Shown: in pieces, positions 38,204 through 47,735 of the stretch
Layout of the letters: the number at the start of each line of letters is the position of its first letter
How positions within the stretch are numbered: position 1 is the stretch's first letter
Assembly: GCF_000746275.1 (NCBI RefSeq)
Contig: NZ_KN050828.1
Location: forward strand, 824,001-888,000
Length of the DNA stretch: 64,000 nucleotides
From: Thermopetrobacter sp. TC1
GTDB taxonomy: Bacteria > Pseudomonadota > Alphaproteobacteria > Rhizobiales > Aestuariivirgaceae
Reading direction: 5' to 3'
Notes under the pieces: model-generated
The model's input: only the letters and a program-made list of their open reading frames with translations
Told to the model about the DNA's origin: nothing
Database searches by the model: none
Translations under genes and position numbers: made by a program

Positions 38204-39622
38204 ATGACTATCATTCTCTGGTCCCACGCCGCGCGCGCTGGCAAAAAGGTGCGCTCCTTCCTTGAAGGAATGGGGAGCGATGATGTTGTGGATGTGAGCT
38301 TTCATGCTCTCGATGACATCAACGCGGCATTCTTCGAAAAACCGGCCAAAGCGGCTGTTCTGGCCCTGGATGCCCGGCTGGGGGTGGAAGCACGCGCACG
38401 GTGGAGCGCTTTTCTCGCTGGTCTGTGCGGGCTGCGGCATTTGTTTTGCCTGATTGATGGAATCCGGGATCCTGAAAGCGGTACATCCATCTGTCGAGAC
38501 ATCCAACAGGAGATTCAAAGCGATCTGGAAGGACTGAAAGAACTCGCACCGGAGCTTTTCGTCTTTCCCATGCAAGCCCTTGGTGAGGGGGATGGAGATG
38601 CTCCTGAAGGGACATTCTCGGAAAAACGGGCGCTGACAGCCTTGTTTGAAGGAATCGTGAATGCCCCGGATCAGGCGGATCCCTTGGAGGAATCGGATCA
38701 GTTTGCGGTTCATGTGTACTGGCTGGGAGACGAGAACATGATCCCGGGGCGGCGTGTCCGCCTGGTGAATGCCAGCGGTATGGAGGCAAACGCGGAAGTT
38801 CTCGAGGTTGGCAAGGCGTGGTCTCCTCCCGGTTTGCAGCCACGGGCGGCAAAGGGAATCGGACGTGGCGAGGTCGGCTATTGCAAGCTCGCCACGGATC
38901 GGACCATCACCTTTCTGCCTGCGCGCAGACATTCGGCGTTCGCGCACATCACCCTTCTTGAAGGGGATGGGAGCGGCCATGTGGGGCATGGCTATATCAA
39001 GCATGCCCTGCGCCGTGCCAGCAATATCCGCTGGCAGGCGCTCAAGATTTCTGCCAGCGACAGAGCACGGCAAAAGGGGCAGAAACCCTGTGTTCTCTGG
39101 TTCACGGGGCTGTCGGGCGCGGGCAAATCCACCATCGCGGCGACGGTGGACAGGATGCTGCATGATTTGGGGCATCATGCCTTCGTTCTGGATGGTGACA
39201 ATGTTCGCCACGGGTTGTGCAAGGATCTGGGCTTTACCAAGGAGGATCGTGTCGAGAACATTCGCCGGGTGGCGGAAGTGGCGCGATTGATGGTGGATGC
39301 GGGCCTGATCGTGATCGTCTCGCTGATTTCGCCTTTCGAGGAAGACAGACGCAACGCCCGCCGCCGGTTCGGACCAGGGGAGTTCTACGAAATCTTCATC
39401 GACACGCCGCTTGAAGTCTGTGAGGCGCGGGATCCCAAAGGGCTTTATCGCAAGGCACGGGAAGGACTCATTCGCAATTTCACCGGCATCGATTCTCCCT
39501 TCGAAAAGCCGGCTTCCCCTGATCTTTCGATTGATGGCGGCAGCATGACGCCGGAAGAGGCGGCGGAAACCATCCTGAATCTTCTGCGTGCACGGGGTCA
39601 TCTTTCCGCGGCATCCTCATGA
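38204..39622 (+). CDS. APS kinase fused to a degenerate CysN (pseudo-GTPase) domain
   Basis: A 472-residue protein. Residues 296-465 form a complete APS kinase: Walker A GLSGAGKST (302-310), DGDNVRHGL (330-338) and ARDPKGLYRKAREG. It should make PAPS from APS and ATP. Residues 1-290 follow the CysN part of NodQ/CysNC fusions, but the front is missing: no P-loop, no switch I, and the NKxD guanine motif is replaced by LIDGIRDP (83-90). What remains is the ALDARLGVEARARWSAFLAG stretch, a beta-barrel (VYWLGDENMIPGRR) and the end YIKHALRRASNIRWQ. GTP-driven sulfurylase activity is therefore unlikely. No cysD is adjacent. It probably supplies PAPS to the sulfotransferases at 45.7 and 58.3 kb (inference). 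Confidence 0.85.
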   Translation: MTIILWSHAARAGKKVRSFLEGMGSDDVVDVSFHALDDINAAFFEKPAKAAVLALDARLGVEARARWSAFLAGLCGLRHLFCLIDGIRDPESGTSICRDIQQEIQSDLEGLKELAPELFVFPMQALGEGDGDAPEGTFSEKRALTALFEGIVNAPDQADPLEESDQFAVHVYWLGDENMIPGRRVRLVNASGMEANAEVLEVGKAWSPPGLQPRAAKGIGRGEVGYCKLATDRTITFLPARRHSAFAHITLLEGDGSGHVGHGYIKHALRRASNIRWQALKISASDRARQKGQKPCVLWFTGLSGAGKSTIAATVDRMLHDLGHHAFVLDGDNVRHGLCKDLGFTKEDRVENIRRVAEVARLMVDAGLIVIVSLISPFEEDRRNARRRFGPGEFYEIFIDTPLEVCEARDPKGLYRKAREGLIRNFTGIDSPFEKPASPDLSIDGGSMTPEEAAETILNLLRARGHLSAASS

Positions 39623-39852
39623 TGCAGGTGTGAAGGGGGCGGGGGCGATTTCCTCCTTGAATGGCGAAAGGGAATGGTTTTTAGTAGCCCATACCGTCCG
39701 GTTCCCCTTTCGGCATTCGCTGAAAGACCGGGTGGTGCCGACGGAGCCTGCCAAGCGTGCACAACGCTTAATTTCCGTCGGAGGTTCCATCCTCGCCATC
39801 ACCGGGCGCTTCGCCTGCCCGGGTGCCACAACAACATCAGGGAGAGAGGGAT

Positions 39853-40944
39853 ATGGATCGTCGCAAGTTCATCAAGGCAGCCGGTCTTGGCGCCACGGCG
39901 GCGGCTGCGGCTGGCACGCTCGCCGCGCCGGCCATTGCTTCCGGCAAGAAGCAGCTGAAAATGGTCACGTCCTGGCCGAAGAACTTCCCCGGTCTTGGTA
40001 CGGCGGCCGCCCGTTTCGCCAGGCGCATCGAAGCCGCATCCGACGGCCGTTTCAAGGTGCGCGTCTATGCCGGCGGTGAGCTGGTGCATCCGCTCAAGTG
40101 CCTGGATGCGGTGCAGGAAGGCACGGCCGAGCTCTATCATTCCGCCGAGTATTACTATCGCGGCAAGGACAACGCCTTTGCCTTCTTCACCTCCGTGCCC
40201 TTTGGCTTCACGGCCACGGAGATGAACGCCTGGCTGTATTTCGGCGGTGCGCAGAGGCTCTGGGATGAACTGTCGGCCGGTTTCGGCGTGAAGGCCCTGC
40301 CGTGCGGCAACACCGGTGTGCAGATGGGTGGCTGGTTCCGCAAGGAAGTGAAGACCATCGAGGACCTCAAAGGTCTGAAGATGCGCATGCCGGGCCTTGG
40401 CGGCGAGGTGCTCAACAAGATTGGCGCCACGGCGCTGACACTGGCCGGTGCCGAGATCATGCCGGCGCTGCAGTCCGGCACCATTGACGCCACCGAGTGG
40501 GTGGGCCCGTGGAACGATCTGGCCTTCGGCTTCTACAAGGTGACCAAGCATTATTACTATCCGGGCTTCCATGAGCCGGGTTCCACCCTGTCGCTTGGTA
40601 TTTCCAAGAAGTTCTGGGACAGCCTGTCCGATTCCGACAAGCAGCTGTTCATCAACTGTGCCCAGGCCGAGAACTCCTACAACCTTGCGGAGTACAACGC
40701 GAACAACGGTGCGGCCCTGCGCACGCTGATCGAGAAGCATGGCGTGAAGCTGCACGTGTTCTCCGACGAGATCTTCAAGGCTTTCGGCAAGGCTTCCAAG
40801 GAAGTGCTGGAGGAGGCGGCCGCATCCTCGCCGATGGCCAAGAAGGTCTTCGAGAGCTTCATGAAGTTCCGCAAGGAGGTCACGGGCTGGAATGAGATTT
40901 CCGACGTGGCCTATGCGCAGAAGCGCAAGCTCGCGGGCTGGTGA
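39853..40944 (+). CDS. dctP: TRAP transporter substrate-binding protein (DctP, TakP-like)
   Basis: A 363-residue periplasmic binding protein with a twin-arginine signal (DRRKFIKAAGLGAT, cleavage near AIASGKK). The mature part has the KMVTSWPKNFPGLGTAAARFA start and the ATEWVGPWNDLAFGFYKV segment of the FcbT1/TakP group, whose members bind 2-oxo acids and other carboxylates, often with a cation. The start follows GGGAGAGAGGG at 39853. It is separated from the membrane subunits by a terminator, which would raise its level relative to them. Confidence 0.93.
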   Translation: MDRRKFIKAAGLGATAAAAAGTLAAPAIASGKKQLKMVTSWPKNFPGLGTAAARFARRIEAASDGRFKVRVYAGGELVHPLKCLDAVQEGTAELYHSAEYYYRGKDNAFAFFTSVPFGFTATEMNAWLYFGGAQRLWDELSAGFGVKALPCGNTGVQMGGWFRKEVKTIEDLKGLKMRMPGLGGEVLNKIGATALTLAGAEIMPALQSGTIDATEWVGPWNDLAFGFYKVTKHYYYPGFHEPGSTLSLGISKKFWDSLSDSDKQLFINCAQAENSYNLAEYNANNGAALRTLIEKHGVKLHVFSDEIFKAFGKASKEVLEEAAASSPMAKKVFESFMKFRKEVTGWNEISDVAYAQKRKLAGW

Positions 40945-40952
40945 TCCACGGG

Positions 40953-40986
40953 AAGGGAGCCGGAAACCTTTTTGTCCGGCTCCCTT
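40953..40986 (+). terminator. Terminator (partial) between dctP and dctQ
   Basis: A perfect 12-bp stem (AAGGGAGCCGGA with TCCGGCTCCCTT), loop of 10, then CTTCTTC. It is well placed to reduce transcription of the membrane subunits relative to the binding protein. Confidence 0.75.
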
Positions 40987-41207
40987 CTTCATTCGTTTGG
41001 CTGATTGCTTCCCGTCATTGTGCGTGCTTCCTGCATGCGGCATGCTTGCCCGAACAAGAAGGCGATGAAACCGGCAGGAGCGAAACCGCGGCGGCGCCGG
41101 CAGGTCATTCACGGCTGGTCTGGCGTAGAAGAAGCGGATTGAGGCCTGCTTCTGGTCGTGTGTTCCTGCAAGGTCAGGCGCAGAGGATCCCCCGGGGTTG
41201 AAGAACG

Positions 41208-41774
41208 ATGCAGACACTGGTGAACTTCATCGACCGGCTGAATGAGAAGATCGGTCATGGTCTGGCCTGGGTGGCGCTCGTCATGGTGCTGGTGCAGTTC
41301 ATCGTGGTGGTGATGCGCTACGTCTTCGCCATCGGCAATATCGCCATGCAGGAATCCATCTGGTACATGCATGGCATCCTCTTCATGATCGGCGCCGGCT
41401 ATACGCTTTTGCACAACGGGCACGTGCGCGTGGACATCATCTATGGCGAGGCCAGCCCGCGCTACAAGGCCTGGGTGGACCTTCTCGGCACCATCCTTCT
41501 TCTCATGCCGGTGACCATCGCCACCCTGTGGCTTTCCTGGGATTACGTGATCAATTCCTGGAAGGTGTGGGAAGGCTCCACGGAAGTCTCCGGCCTGCCG
41601 CTGATCTGGGCCTACAAGACGGTTATCTGGATCTTTGCCATCCTTCTGTTCCTGCAGGCGCTTTCTCTTCTCTACAAGACATGGCGCAACCTGAAGAATC
41701 CGCCGCCGGAGGTCGTCGAAAAGGAACGCGAGGTCATCGCCGGCCACGACGGCGCCGCGGAGCAGAAATCCTGA
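41208..41774 (+). CDS. dctQ: TRAP transporter small membrane subunit (DctQ)
   Basis: A 188-residue inner-membrane protein with four predicted helices (about residues 17-40, 55-75, 95-120 and 138-160). The MQESIWYMHGILFMIGAGYTL and HNGHVRVDIIYG segments are typical of the FcbT2/DctQ group. The charged C-terminal tail faces the cytoplasm. It is followed 26 bases later by dctM. Confidence 0.92.
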   Translation: MQTLVNFIDRLNEKIGHGLAWVALVMVLVQFIVVVMRYVFAIGNIAMQESIWYMHGILFMIGAGYTLLHNGHVRVDIIYGEASPRYKAWVDLLGTILLLMPVTIATLWLSWDYVINSWKVWEGSTEVSGLPLIWAYKTVIWIFAILLFLQALSLLYKTWRNLKNPPPEVVEKEREVIAGHDGAAEQKS

Positions 41775-41800
41775 ACGTCCGTTGAGCGGGAGTGGGGACC

Positions 41801-43420
41801 ATGGACATCTCCAACGGCCTGATGGTCGTTCTCATGTTCATCACGGCGGTGGGGCTGTTGCTGCTGGGGTATCCGGTGGCGTTCACCCTGGCGGGAACGG
41901 CCCTGGGCTTTGCCTTCCTCGGCGATCTTCTTGGCATCTTCGATCTTTCCATCCTCACCGCCTTTCCGCAGCGCATCTTCACCATCATGAGTTCGGAGGT
42001 GCTGGTGGCGGTGCCGCTGTTCGTGTTCATGGGCGTGATGCTGGAGCGCTCCAAGGTGGCCGAGGAGCTTCTGGACAACATGGGCCGCGCCTTTGGTTCC
42101 TTCTCCGGCGGTCTTGCCTATTCGGTTACGGTTGTGGGTGCCCTGCTCGCTGCGTCCACCGGTATTGTCGGCGCCACGGTGGTGACCATGGGGCTGCTTT
42201 CCCTGCCGACGATGATCCGGCGCAATTACAACATCCCCTTCGCCTGCGGCACCATCTGCGCTTCCGGCACGCTGGGCCAGATCATTCCGCCCTCCATCGT
42301 GCTGGTGCTGCTGGGAGATCAGCTCTCCATCGCCTTTCAGAACGCCCAGTTCAAGATGGGCAATTTTGCGCCTGACACCGTTTCGGTGAACGACCTGTTC
42401 GCCGGTGCCTTGCTGCCCGGTCTGATGCTGGTGGGCATGTATCTGGTCTATCAGTTCTTCTTCTCGCTCACCAAGCCGGATGAGGCGCCGCCGGTGCCGC
42501 GGGACGAGCTGGGCATACAGAACCGGCGCGAGTTTCTCCTGATGCTCCTGCGCACGCTGTTTGCGCCGCTCATTCTCATCGTCGCCGTGCTTGGTTCCAT
42601 TCTGGCGGGGCTGGCTTCGCCAACGGAAGCGGCCGCCGTGGGCGCGGTGGGCGCCATCATGCTGGCCGGTTACAAGATCGCACCGGACAAGGCGCGCTGG
42701 ATCCTGGCGGCGGGCGCGGCCTTTTTCGCCCTGTTCATCATCACGCTGTTTTTCGATCTGCGCATGCAGCGTGATGTGATTCCGCTTTCGGACAAGATTG
42801 CCATTGCCGTGGCCCTTGCTCTCTCCGTCATTGTGGTCATCGGTATCGCCATCGCCATCTGGCGCACGATCCAGGCCAAGGATGAGGACGGCACATCCGT
42901 TCTGGCCTCGGTGGGGCGCTCCACGGTGCAGATCTCGTCCATGGTTTTCGTCATCCTTGTCGGCGCCGGCATGTTCTCGCTGGTGTTCCGTGGCTTTGAA
43001 GGCGACATTTACATCGAGGAATTCCTGCAAAATCTGCCCGGTGGTACCATCGCGGCGCTGACGTTGGTGATGGGCGTGATGTTCATCATGGGCTTCTTCC
43101 TCGATTTTCTGGAGATCATCTTCATCGTCGTGCCCATTGTCGCGCCCATTCTGCTGATGATGGAGGTGGCGCCGGGCGAGACGATGAGCCCGGTGTGGCT
43201 GGGGGTTATGATGGGCATCAACCTGCAGACCTCGTTCCTGACGCCGCCCTTTGGCTTCGCCCTGTTCTATCTGCGCGGTGTGGCGCCGCCGCAGGTGACA
43301 ACGGCCCATATCTACAAAGGCGTCATACCCTTCGTGATCATTCAGGTTCTGGCCCTGATCATTCTCTGGTTCTGGCCGGATGTTGCCACATGGCTGCCGT
43401 CCGTGCTGTATGAGAAATAA
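41801..43420 (+). CDS. dctM: TRAP transporter large permease (DctM)
   Basis: A 539-residue polytopic inner-membrane protein, the ion-coupled transport subunit. It shows the family VLVAVPLFVFMGVMLERS start region, CGTICASGTLGQIIPPSIVLVLLGD in the first half and FILGFFLDFLEIIFI-like sequence in the second. The length beyond the usual 430 residues comes from an extra loop and helix pair around residues 215-400, as in the mannitol/chloroaromatic TRAP branch. ATG 41801 follows GGGAGTGGGG. A strong terminator ends the operon. Confidence 0.93.
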   Translation: MDISNGLMVVLMFITAVGLLLLGYPVAFTLAGTALGFAFLGDLLGIFDLSILTAFPQRIFTIMSSEVLVAVPLFVFMGVMLERSKVAEELLDNMGRAFGSFSGGLAYSVTVVGALLAASTGIVGATVVTMGLLSLPTMIRRNYNIPFACGTICASGTLGQIIPPSIVLVLLGDQLSIAFQNAQFKMGNFAPDTVSVNDLFAGALLPGLMLVGMYLVYQFFFSLTKPDEAPPVPRDELGIQNRREFLLMLLRTLFAPLILIVAVLGSILAGLASPTEAAAVGAVGAIMLAGYKIAPDKARWILAAGAAFFALFIITLFFDLRMQRDVIPLSDKIAIAVALALSVIVVIGIAIAIWRTIQAKDEDGTSVLASVGRSTVQISSMVFVILVGAGMFSLVFRGFEGDIYIEEFLQNLPGGTIAALTLVMGVMFIMGFFLDFLEIIFIVVPIVAPILLMMEVAPGETMSPVWLGVMMGINLQTSFLTPPFGFALFYLRGVAPPQVTTAHIYKGVIPFVIIQVLALIILWFWPDVATWLPSVLYEK

Positions 43421-43470
43421 AGCAAGGCGTGGCGTAACGCTTGCGCCTCTCAGGGCTTTAAACAAACAAG

Positions 43471-43504
43471 AAAACCGCCTCCCGGGTCAGAGGAGGCGGT
43501 TTTT
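43471..43504 (+). terminator. Terminator of the TRAP operon
   Basis: A perfect 12-bp stem (AAAACCGCCTCC with GGAGGCGGTTTT) continuing into a T run; the flanking A run also allows function on the minus strand for pssA. Confidence 0.88.
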
Positions 43505-43544
43505 CAATGCCTGGTCTTGTGGAAACGTTCATGCATTTCCTTGT

Positions 43545-43658
43545 GAGTCCAAACGAAAATTCACCTTTCGCCGGATTTTCATACCGCCCACCGCCCCGCG
43601 CCCCCATTTAGGCCACCCGATATTTTGCCTAACCGAGGTGTTTGGGTGGGGACGCGGG
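43545..43658. repeat. GC-rich inverted repeat family, copy B
   Basis: It aligns with 54357-54471 over about 114 bases with eight substitutions and no gaps by my count, and shares the GC-rich arms with copy A at 7039-7103. It lies between the convergent dctM and pssA genes. Confidence 0.8.
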
Positions 43659-43685
43659 TGGGCTTGATGAATTTTCGGTTGGGTT

Positions 43686-44549
43686 CTAAGCCGCGTCGGC
43701 CTGATGCGGGCGGTTCTCTTTGGTTGCCGCTTCATCGGCCGCTGTGGCCTGGGCCTTTTCATGGCGCTTCCAGGAGCGCACGGCATAGGGAAGGGATATG
43801 ACATAGGCCGCGGTGGCAATCAGCATGGTGTGCCATGGATAGGCGATCAGCATGGCCAGCGCAAAGACAAGCCCGGCCAGCAGAGGGATCACCCACTCGC
43901 GCGGAATGCGGCTGCCCATGGTCTTGCCGGAAAAGGTGGGCAGGCGCGAGATCATGCCCAAGGCAACGAGCACAACCCAGGGCAACACGTAAGGCGCCAG
44001 CATGTGCCCATCGGCAAACAGGCCAAGAAAGCCCAGATACATGGGAGAAATGGCAAGCAATGCGCCGGCGGGCGCGGGAATGCCGACGAAAAAGCCCTTC
44101 TTCCAGGCCGGCATGTCCGGATCGTCCAGCATGACGTTGAAGCGGGCAAGACGCAGAGCGCAGGCAATGGCCAGCGCCAGCGCGGCAATCCAGCCAAGAT
44201 TGCCAAGCGCGTTCAGCGACCAGAGATAAATGAGAATGGCAGGCGTGACACCGAAATTGACGAAATCGGCCAGGGAATCGAGCTCCGCGCCAAAGCGTGA
44301 CGTGCCCTTGAGCAGCCGGGCCAGCCGGCCATCCATGGCATCAAGCACGGTGGCGAGGATGACGGCGCCGACGGCCAGCTGAAAGCGGCCTTCCATGCCA
44401 AGCCGGATGGCGGTGACACCGGAGGAGACGGCCAGAAGGGTAACCAGATTGGGCAACAGGATACGCACCGGAATGCGCTTTAACCGCTCAAGGCGCCTTT
44501 CCTTCTGACGGTGGCGATCACTCCTGTGAAGTCTGAAGGGCGTGGACAT
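43686..44549 (-). CDS. pssA: CDP-diacylglycerol-serine O-phosphatidyltransferase
   Basis: A 287-residue membrane enzyme of the CDP-alcohol phosphotransferase family (class II bacterial type). The motif DG-x2-AR-x8-G-x3-D-x3-D is complete: DGRLARLL, then FGAELDSLAD. Several helices follow. It makes phosphatidylserine, used by the decarboxylase encoded just upstream. ATG 44549 is preferred; the extension to 44636 is unlike the family. The C-terminal tail is charged and Ala-rich. Confidence 0.95.
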   Translation of the reverse strand: MSTPFRLHRSDRHRQKERRLERLKRIPVRILLPNLVTLLAVSSGVTAIRLGMEGRFQLAVGAVILATVLDAMDGRLARLLKGTSRFGAELDSLADFVNFGVTPAILIYLWSLNALGNLGWIAALALAIACALRLARFNVMLDDPDMPAWKKGFFVGIPAPAGALLAISPMYLGFLGLFADGHMLAPYVLPWVVLVALGMISRLPTFSGKTMGSRIPREWVIPLLAGLVFALAMLIAYPWHTMLIATAAYVISLPYAVRSWKRHEKAQATAADEAATKENRPHQADAA

Positions 44550-44712
44550 CGGCGTGTTTCCATTTCGCTGTTTCAGAGAGAAACAGGTCTCTCTGCTGCC
44601 GGCTGCGAGGGCGATATCAATGCCAACATGCGGCAAGATTCATGCCGGACTTATGTCTGAAGCCAGAAGGATAGCATGAAACCGCAAAATCCGGGAAAAG
44701 ATGCCACTGCGG

Positions 44713-45411
44713 TCAGGAGCGGCGCGGCTGAGGCGGCGGCAAGGTGCAGGACAGATCGGCAATGACGGTTTCGCCGGCAATCGCCCTCTGTCCCACAAGC
44801 ACGCTGGGTTTCACTCTCGGCGGCAGCCAGACATCCACCCGCGAGCCAAAGCGAATGAGCCCGATGCGCTGCCCGGCAAGAACAACATCATCACGCTCTA
44901 CAAAGCGCACGATGCGCCGGGCCACCAGGCCGGCGATCTGCACCATGCCGATTTTCTTTCCATCCTCCATTTCAATGACGAAGGCCTGACGTTCGTTATC
45001 GGTGCTGGCCTTGTCAAGCTCGGCGTTGAGGAACTTGCCGGGGATATAGGTGATGGCGGTGATGCGGCCGTCCACGGGCGCGCGATTCACATGAACATCG
45101 AAGACATTCATGAAGATGGAAACGCGCACGCGCTTTTCTTCATCCAGATCCAGCTCCGGTGGCGGGGTGAGCTCGCGGATGTCGGAAACGCGCCCATCGG
45201 CCGGCGCGATGACAAGTCCTTCACGAACAGGCGTGGTGCGCACGGGATCGCGGAAGAAATAGGCGCACCAGGCAGTGAGGATCACGCCAACCCAGAAGAA
45301 GACATCCGGCAGAAAAAAACCGGCGAGAATGGTTGCAACGGCGAAGATGGCAAGGAAGGGGTAGCCTTCCGGATGCACGGGCGCGAAAACGGACCGGATG
45401 GTCTTCCACAT
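44713..45411 (-). CDS. psd: Phosphatidylserine decarboxylase proenzyme
   Basis: A 232-residue short-form (archaeal/alphaproteobacterial type) enzyme that makes phosphatidylethanolamine. Two N-terminal helices are followed by [27 protein letters not shown] (catalytic His) and the self-cleavage site RFGSRVD, whose Ser becomes the pyruvoyl group. It is first of psd-pssA, the complete route from CDP-diacylglycerol to phosphatidylethanolamine. ATG 45411 gives the family-standard start. Confidence 0.96.
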   Translation of the reverse strand: MWKTIRSVFAPVHPEGYPFLAIFAVATILAGFFLPDVFFWVGVILTAWCAYFFRDPVRTTPVREGLVIAPADGRVSDIRELTPPPELDLDEEKRVRVSIFMNVFDVHVNRAPVDGRITAITYIPGKFLNAELDKASTDNERQAFVIEMEDGKKIGMVQIAGLVARRIVRFVERDDVVLAGQRIGLIRFGSRVDVWLPPRVKPSVLVGQRAIAGETVIADLSCTLPPPQPRRS

Positions 45412-45658
45412 GGTGCTCTCTTTTGTATTGAAAGCTCTTTCGGCTTGATCTTTTAGCCACAAGAGCGAAAAAATGGCTCCCGGTCAACTGGCTTCTGGCC
45501 AAGAGTGTCGGGATGGAATAATCCTTATAAAAGGCATTGGATGAACGGTCGTGCAGCAATTTCCAAAATTTCCCGGCGGCTTTCTAGGGCGAGGCCAGAG
45601 TGAGCATGCTGTGCGTTTATGATATCTTGAGCAGGATTTGGTGTTGGATGGTGTCACG

Positions 45659-46420
45659 ATGACCTTTTCTGCAGATAAACTTATACTGGCGGTGAAGTTG
45701 AAAAAATATACGCGATATCCTGCCAAGAAGCTCGATTATCTCACCCATTGTTCACAGAGAAACAAGTTCATCTATTTCTGCACGCCAAAAGTAGCGAGCT
45801 CAAAATTAAAGATCCTTCTTCAAATTGCCGAAAGCAGGTCGCTGGGGCTGCCTGATCCGCAGGGTTATCTTCAGAAGGAGGATTCTCCTCTCGTGGGCTT
45901 TATCAAGCTTGGTGTCGATCTGAAAACGCTTTTTGAATCAGATGAATTCTACAGGTTTACTTTCGTAAGGAATCCCTATACTCGAATTCTTTCAAGCTAT
46001 CTTGAAAAGATTGTTCACGGCAAGAAAAGAAACAGATATCTCAAAAAGCTCGGTTTTAAAGAAAATGCAGATGTGTCTTTCCGAGAATTTCTCCAGGCCC
46101 TGACCTCGCCTCAAAAGCTGCATCTGAATCCGCATTGGGCGCCACAATTTCATTTTTTGCGACCTGACCGGATACGATATCATTTCATTGGCAGGTTGGA
46201 GCATATCAATGATCATTTGCCGGCAGTTGTGAAAAGAATTTATAATGATGTAAATTTAAATGATATCATATCAAAAGAAGAAAGAACGCATGCGACAGGG
46301 GCTCTGGAAAAAGTCAAGAAATATTATGGAACTGATGAAATTGAATTGGTAAGAAGATTATATATAAACGATTTTATTTATTTTTCATATCCACTTGATA
46401 TAGAATTGTGTTCTATTTAG
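45659..46420 (+). CDS. Sulfotransferase family 2 protein, low GC
   Basis: A 253-residue protein. The FIYFCTPKVASSKLK segment fits the 5'-phosphosulfate loop and FRFVRNP-type RFTFVRNPYTRILSSY fits the 3'-phosphate loop of PAPS-dependent carbohydrate sulfotransferases (Sulfotransfer_2). It would sulfate a sugar of the surface polymer. The coding region is clearly AT-rich compared with neighbours, with many AAA, ATA and TTT codons, which suggests recent transfer. ATG 45659 is preferred to TTG 45638. Its last eight bases overlap the converging gene on the other strand. Confidence 0.8.
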   Translation: MTFSADKLILAVKLKKYTRYPAKKLDYLTHCSQRNKFIYFCTPKVASSKLKILLQIAESRSLGLPDPQGYLQKEDSPLVGFIKLGVDLKTLFESDEFYRFTFVRNPYTRILSSYLEKIVHGKKRNRYLKKLGFKENADVSFREFLQALTSPQKLHLNPHWAPQFHFLRPDRIRYHFIGRLEHINDHLPAVVKRIYNDVNLNDIISKEERTHATGALEKVKKYYGTDEIELVRRLYINDFIYFSYPLDIELCSI

Positions 46421-47735
46421 GGTATAATTTATATATATTTTTGCCAATTACATTGATGTCATATTTAGCATCAATTCTAGCTGCTCGTGCGATTTCATCC
46501 ATTCGTTTTTCGATCTCAGAAAGAGAGGTATCGGGATAAATGTTTCTGCGGTGTATGTCTCGCGGGTGATTGTATCTGAGAGACTTTACGCCATGGCGCA
46601 GGAAGAGATGCATGCGCAGAAGAGGCGTAAGTGCCGAGGCGGGCGGCGGTGTCTGCCAGAGTCGTTCTGCCTCTTTTACGAAAGTGTAAGCGCACAGATC
46701 ATCCTGCATATGTACATAGCGGGCAAGTAGGGCGTCCTGCTCCTGGGTATCGGGAATGTCGCCGTTCTGGATAGACAGGACAATATCAAGAAGCTCCTGG
46801 GCGGTAGTGACCCGGATCGAAACGCCGTTTGGCAGCGGGCTTTCGTGTCGGGGAGCGGAAAAGGGCACAAAGGCGATAGCGGGTTTATCGAGAAGGCGGG
46901 CCTCCACGCCTGTGGTGGAATTGCTGTGGAGCAGGGCGTTGGAGGCAAGGATCCAGGGAATGATGGCGCCGCTGCGTTCGATGAGGATATTTTCATGCCG
47001 CTGCGCCAGATCCGTCCATGCCTGCATGTTCTCCACGGGATGCGGACGCACAATGATGCGGAGGTCCACCTTGGGCGCAATGACATCGAGGGCGTCGATG
47101 AACGCCTGCTTCATGCGGCGCTGATAGGCGATGTAGCTTTGTGCGCCCTCGGCCCGGAAACGGTCGGCATCCCGGGTCTTGTCCTCGGTAATGACATGGG
47201 GATTGGCCCATGAGAAATTGGTGGCGACCAGCAGGAAATTCCCGAAACGGGATTTTATGCGTTCGGTCTCCTTGGCATAAAGCGGGCGGAGGCGGGGCTT
47301 GAGGAGATCCAGGCGCGGGTTGCCGCTGACCTTCACTTCATGTCCGGCGGCCATGGCCACCTCTCTCAAATCCTCCGCATGGGCCTGCCCCCAGGCGTGA
47401 ACACTGTCCATGAGGCGCATGGTCTCTACCGAGATCCGCTGAGCGAGGTAAAGATCGCGATCGGCATAAACCAGTCCTTCCTCATCCCAGCCGATGGTGG
47501 CGTAGCCCATCTTCTTCAGCATTCTGGCGAGAAAGAGCCGCCCCTGAGCCATGGTGGAGAAGAGATAAACCCCCCGGGGCAGGCGCCAGATGGCTCGGTT
47601 GATGAGCGTCTTCGATCCGGTGATGACCGTCCATCCCCGTTCAAGCGCGACCAAAGCATGCAGCAGGCGCGCATCGAATTCCCGGCTCTTGATGTCGATG
47701 GGGAGGATGAGGACCTTTTCCGGCATCTGATACAC
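46413..47735 (-). CDS. Surface-carbohydrate biosynthesis protein, GT-B-like (paralogue 2)
   Basis: A 440-residue protein of the group annotated as surface carbohydrate biosynthesis. The order GWDEEGLVY, then SGNPRLDLL, then RPHPVENMQAW, then LHSNSTTGVEA resembles the nucleotide-sugar domain of GT-B enzymes such as CDP-glycerol or sialyl-type transferases. It is clearly paralogous to the next gene upstream. A GTG at 47735 overlaps the upstream stop by one base; ATG 47726 is the alternative. Near neuABC it may transfer the nonulosonate (inference). The 3' end is AT-rich where it meets the sulfotransferase gene. Confidence 0.7.
   Translation of the reverse strand: MYQMPEKVLILPIDIKSREFDARLLHALVALERGWTVITGSKTLINRAIWRLPRGVYLFSTMAQGRLFLARMLKKMGYATIGWDEEGLVYADRDLYLAQRISVETMRLMDSVHAWGQAHAEDLREVAMAAGHEVKVSGNPRLDLLKPRLRPLYAKETERIKSRFGNFLLVATNFSWANPHVITEDKTRDADRFRAEGAQSYIAYQRRMKQAFIDALDVIAPKVDLRIIVRPHPVENMQAWTDLAQRHENILIERSGAIIPWILASNALLHSNSTTGVEARLLDKPAIAFVPFSAPRHESPLPNGVSIRVTTAQELLDIVLSIQNGDIPDTQEQDALLARYVHMQDDLCAYTFVKEAERLWQTPPPASALTPLLRMHLFLRHGVKSLRYNHPRDIHRRNIYPDTSLSEIEKRMDEIARAARIDAKYDINVIGKNIYKLYPK

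Noticed and set aside
39623-39852. Sigma54 promoter before dctP, suggested by the ntrBC genes nearby
   Set aside because: No sequence near TGGCAC-N5-TTGC was found.
41672-43465. A 597-codon minus-strand frame rich in His, Gln and Asp
   Set aside because: It is the antisense of dctM; the composition is what the complement of a hydrophobic membrane protein gives.
43529-43819. Minus-strand frame containing a peptide that recurs at 54.4 kb
   Set aside because: The shared peptide is the translation of the dispersed inverted repeat, not a protein domain.
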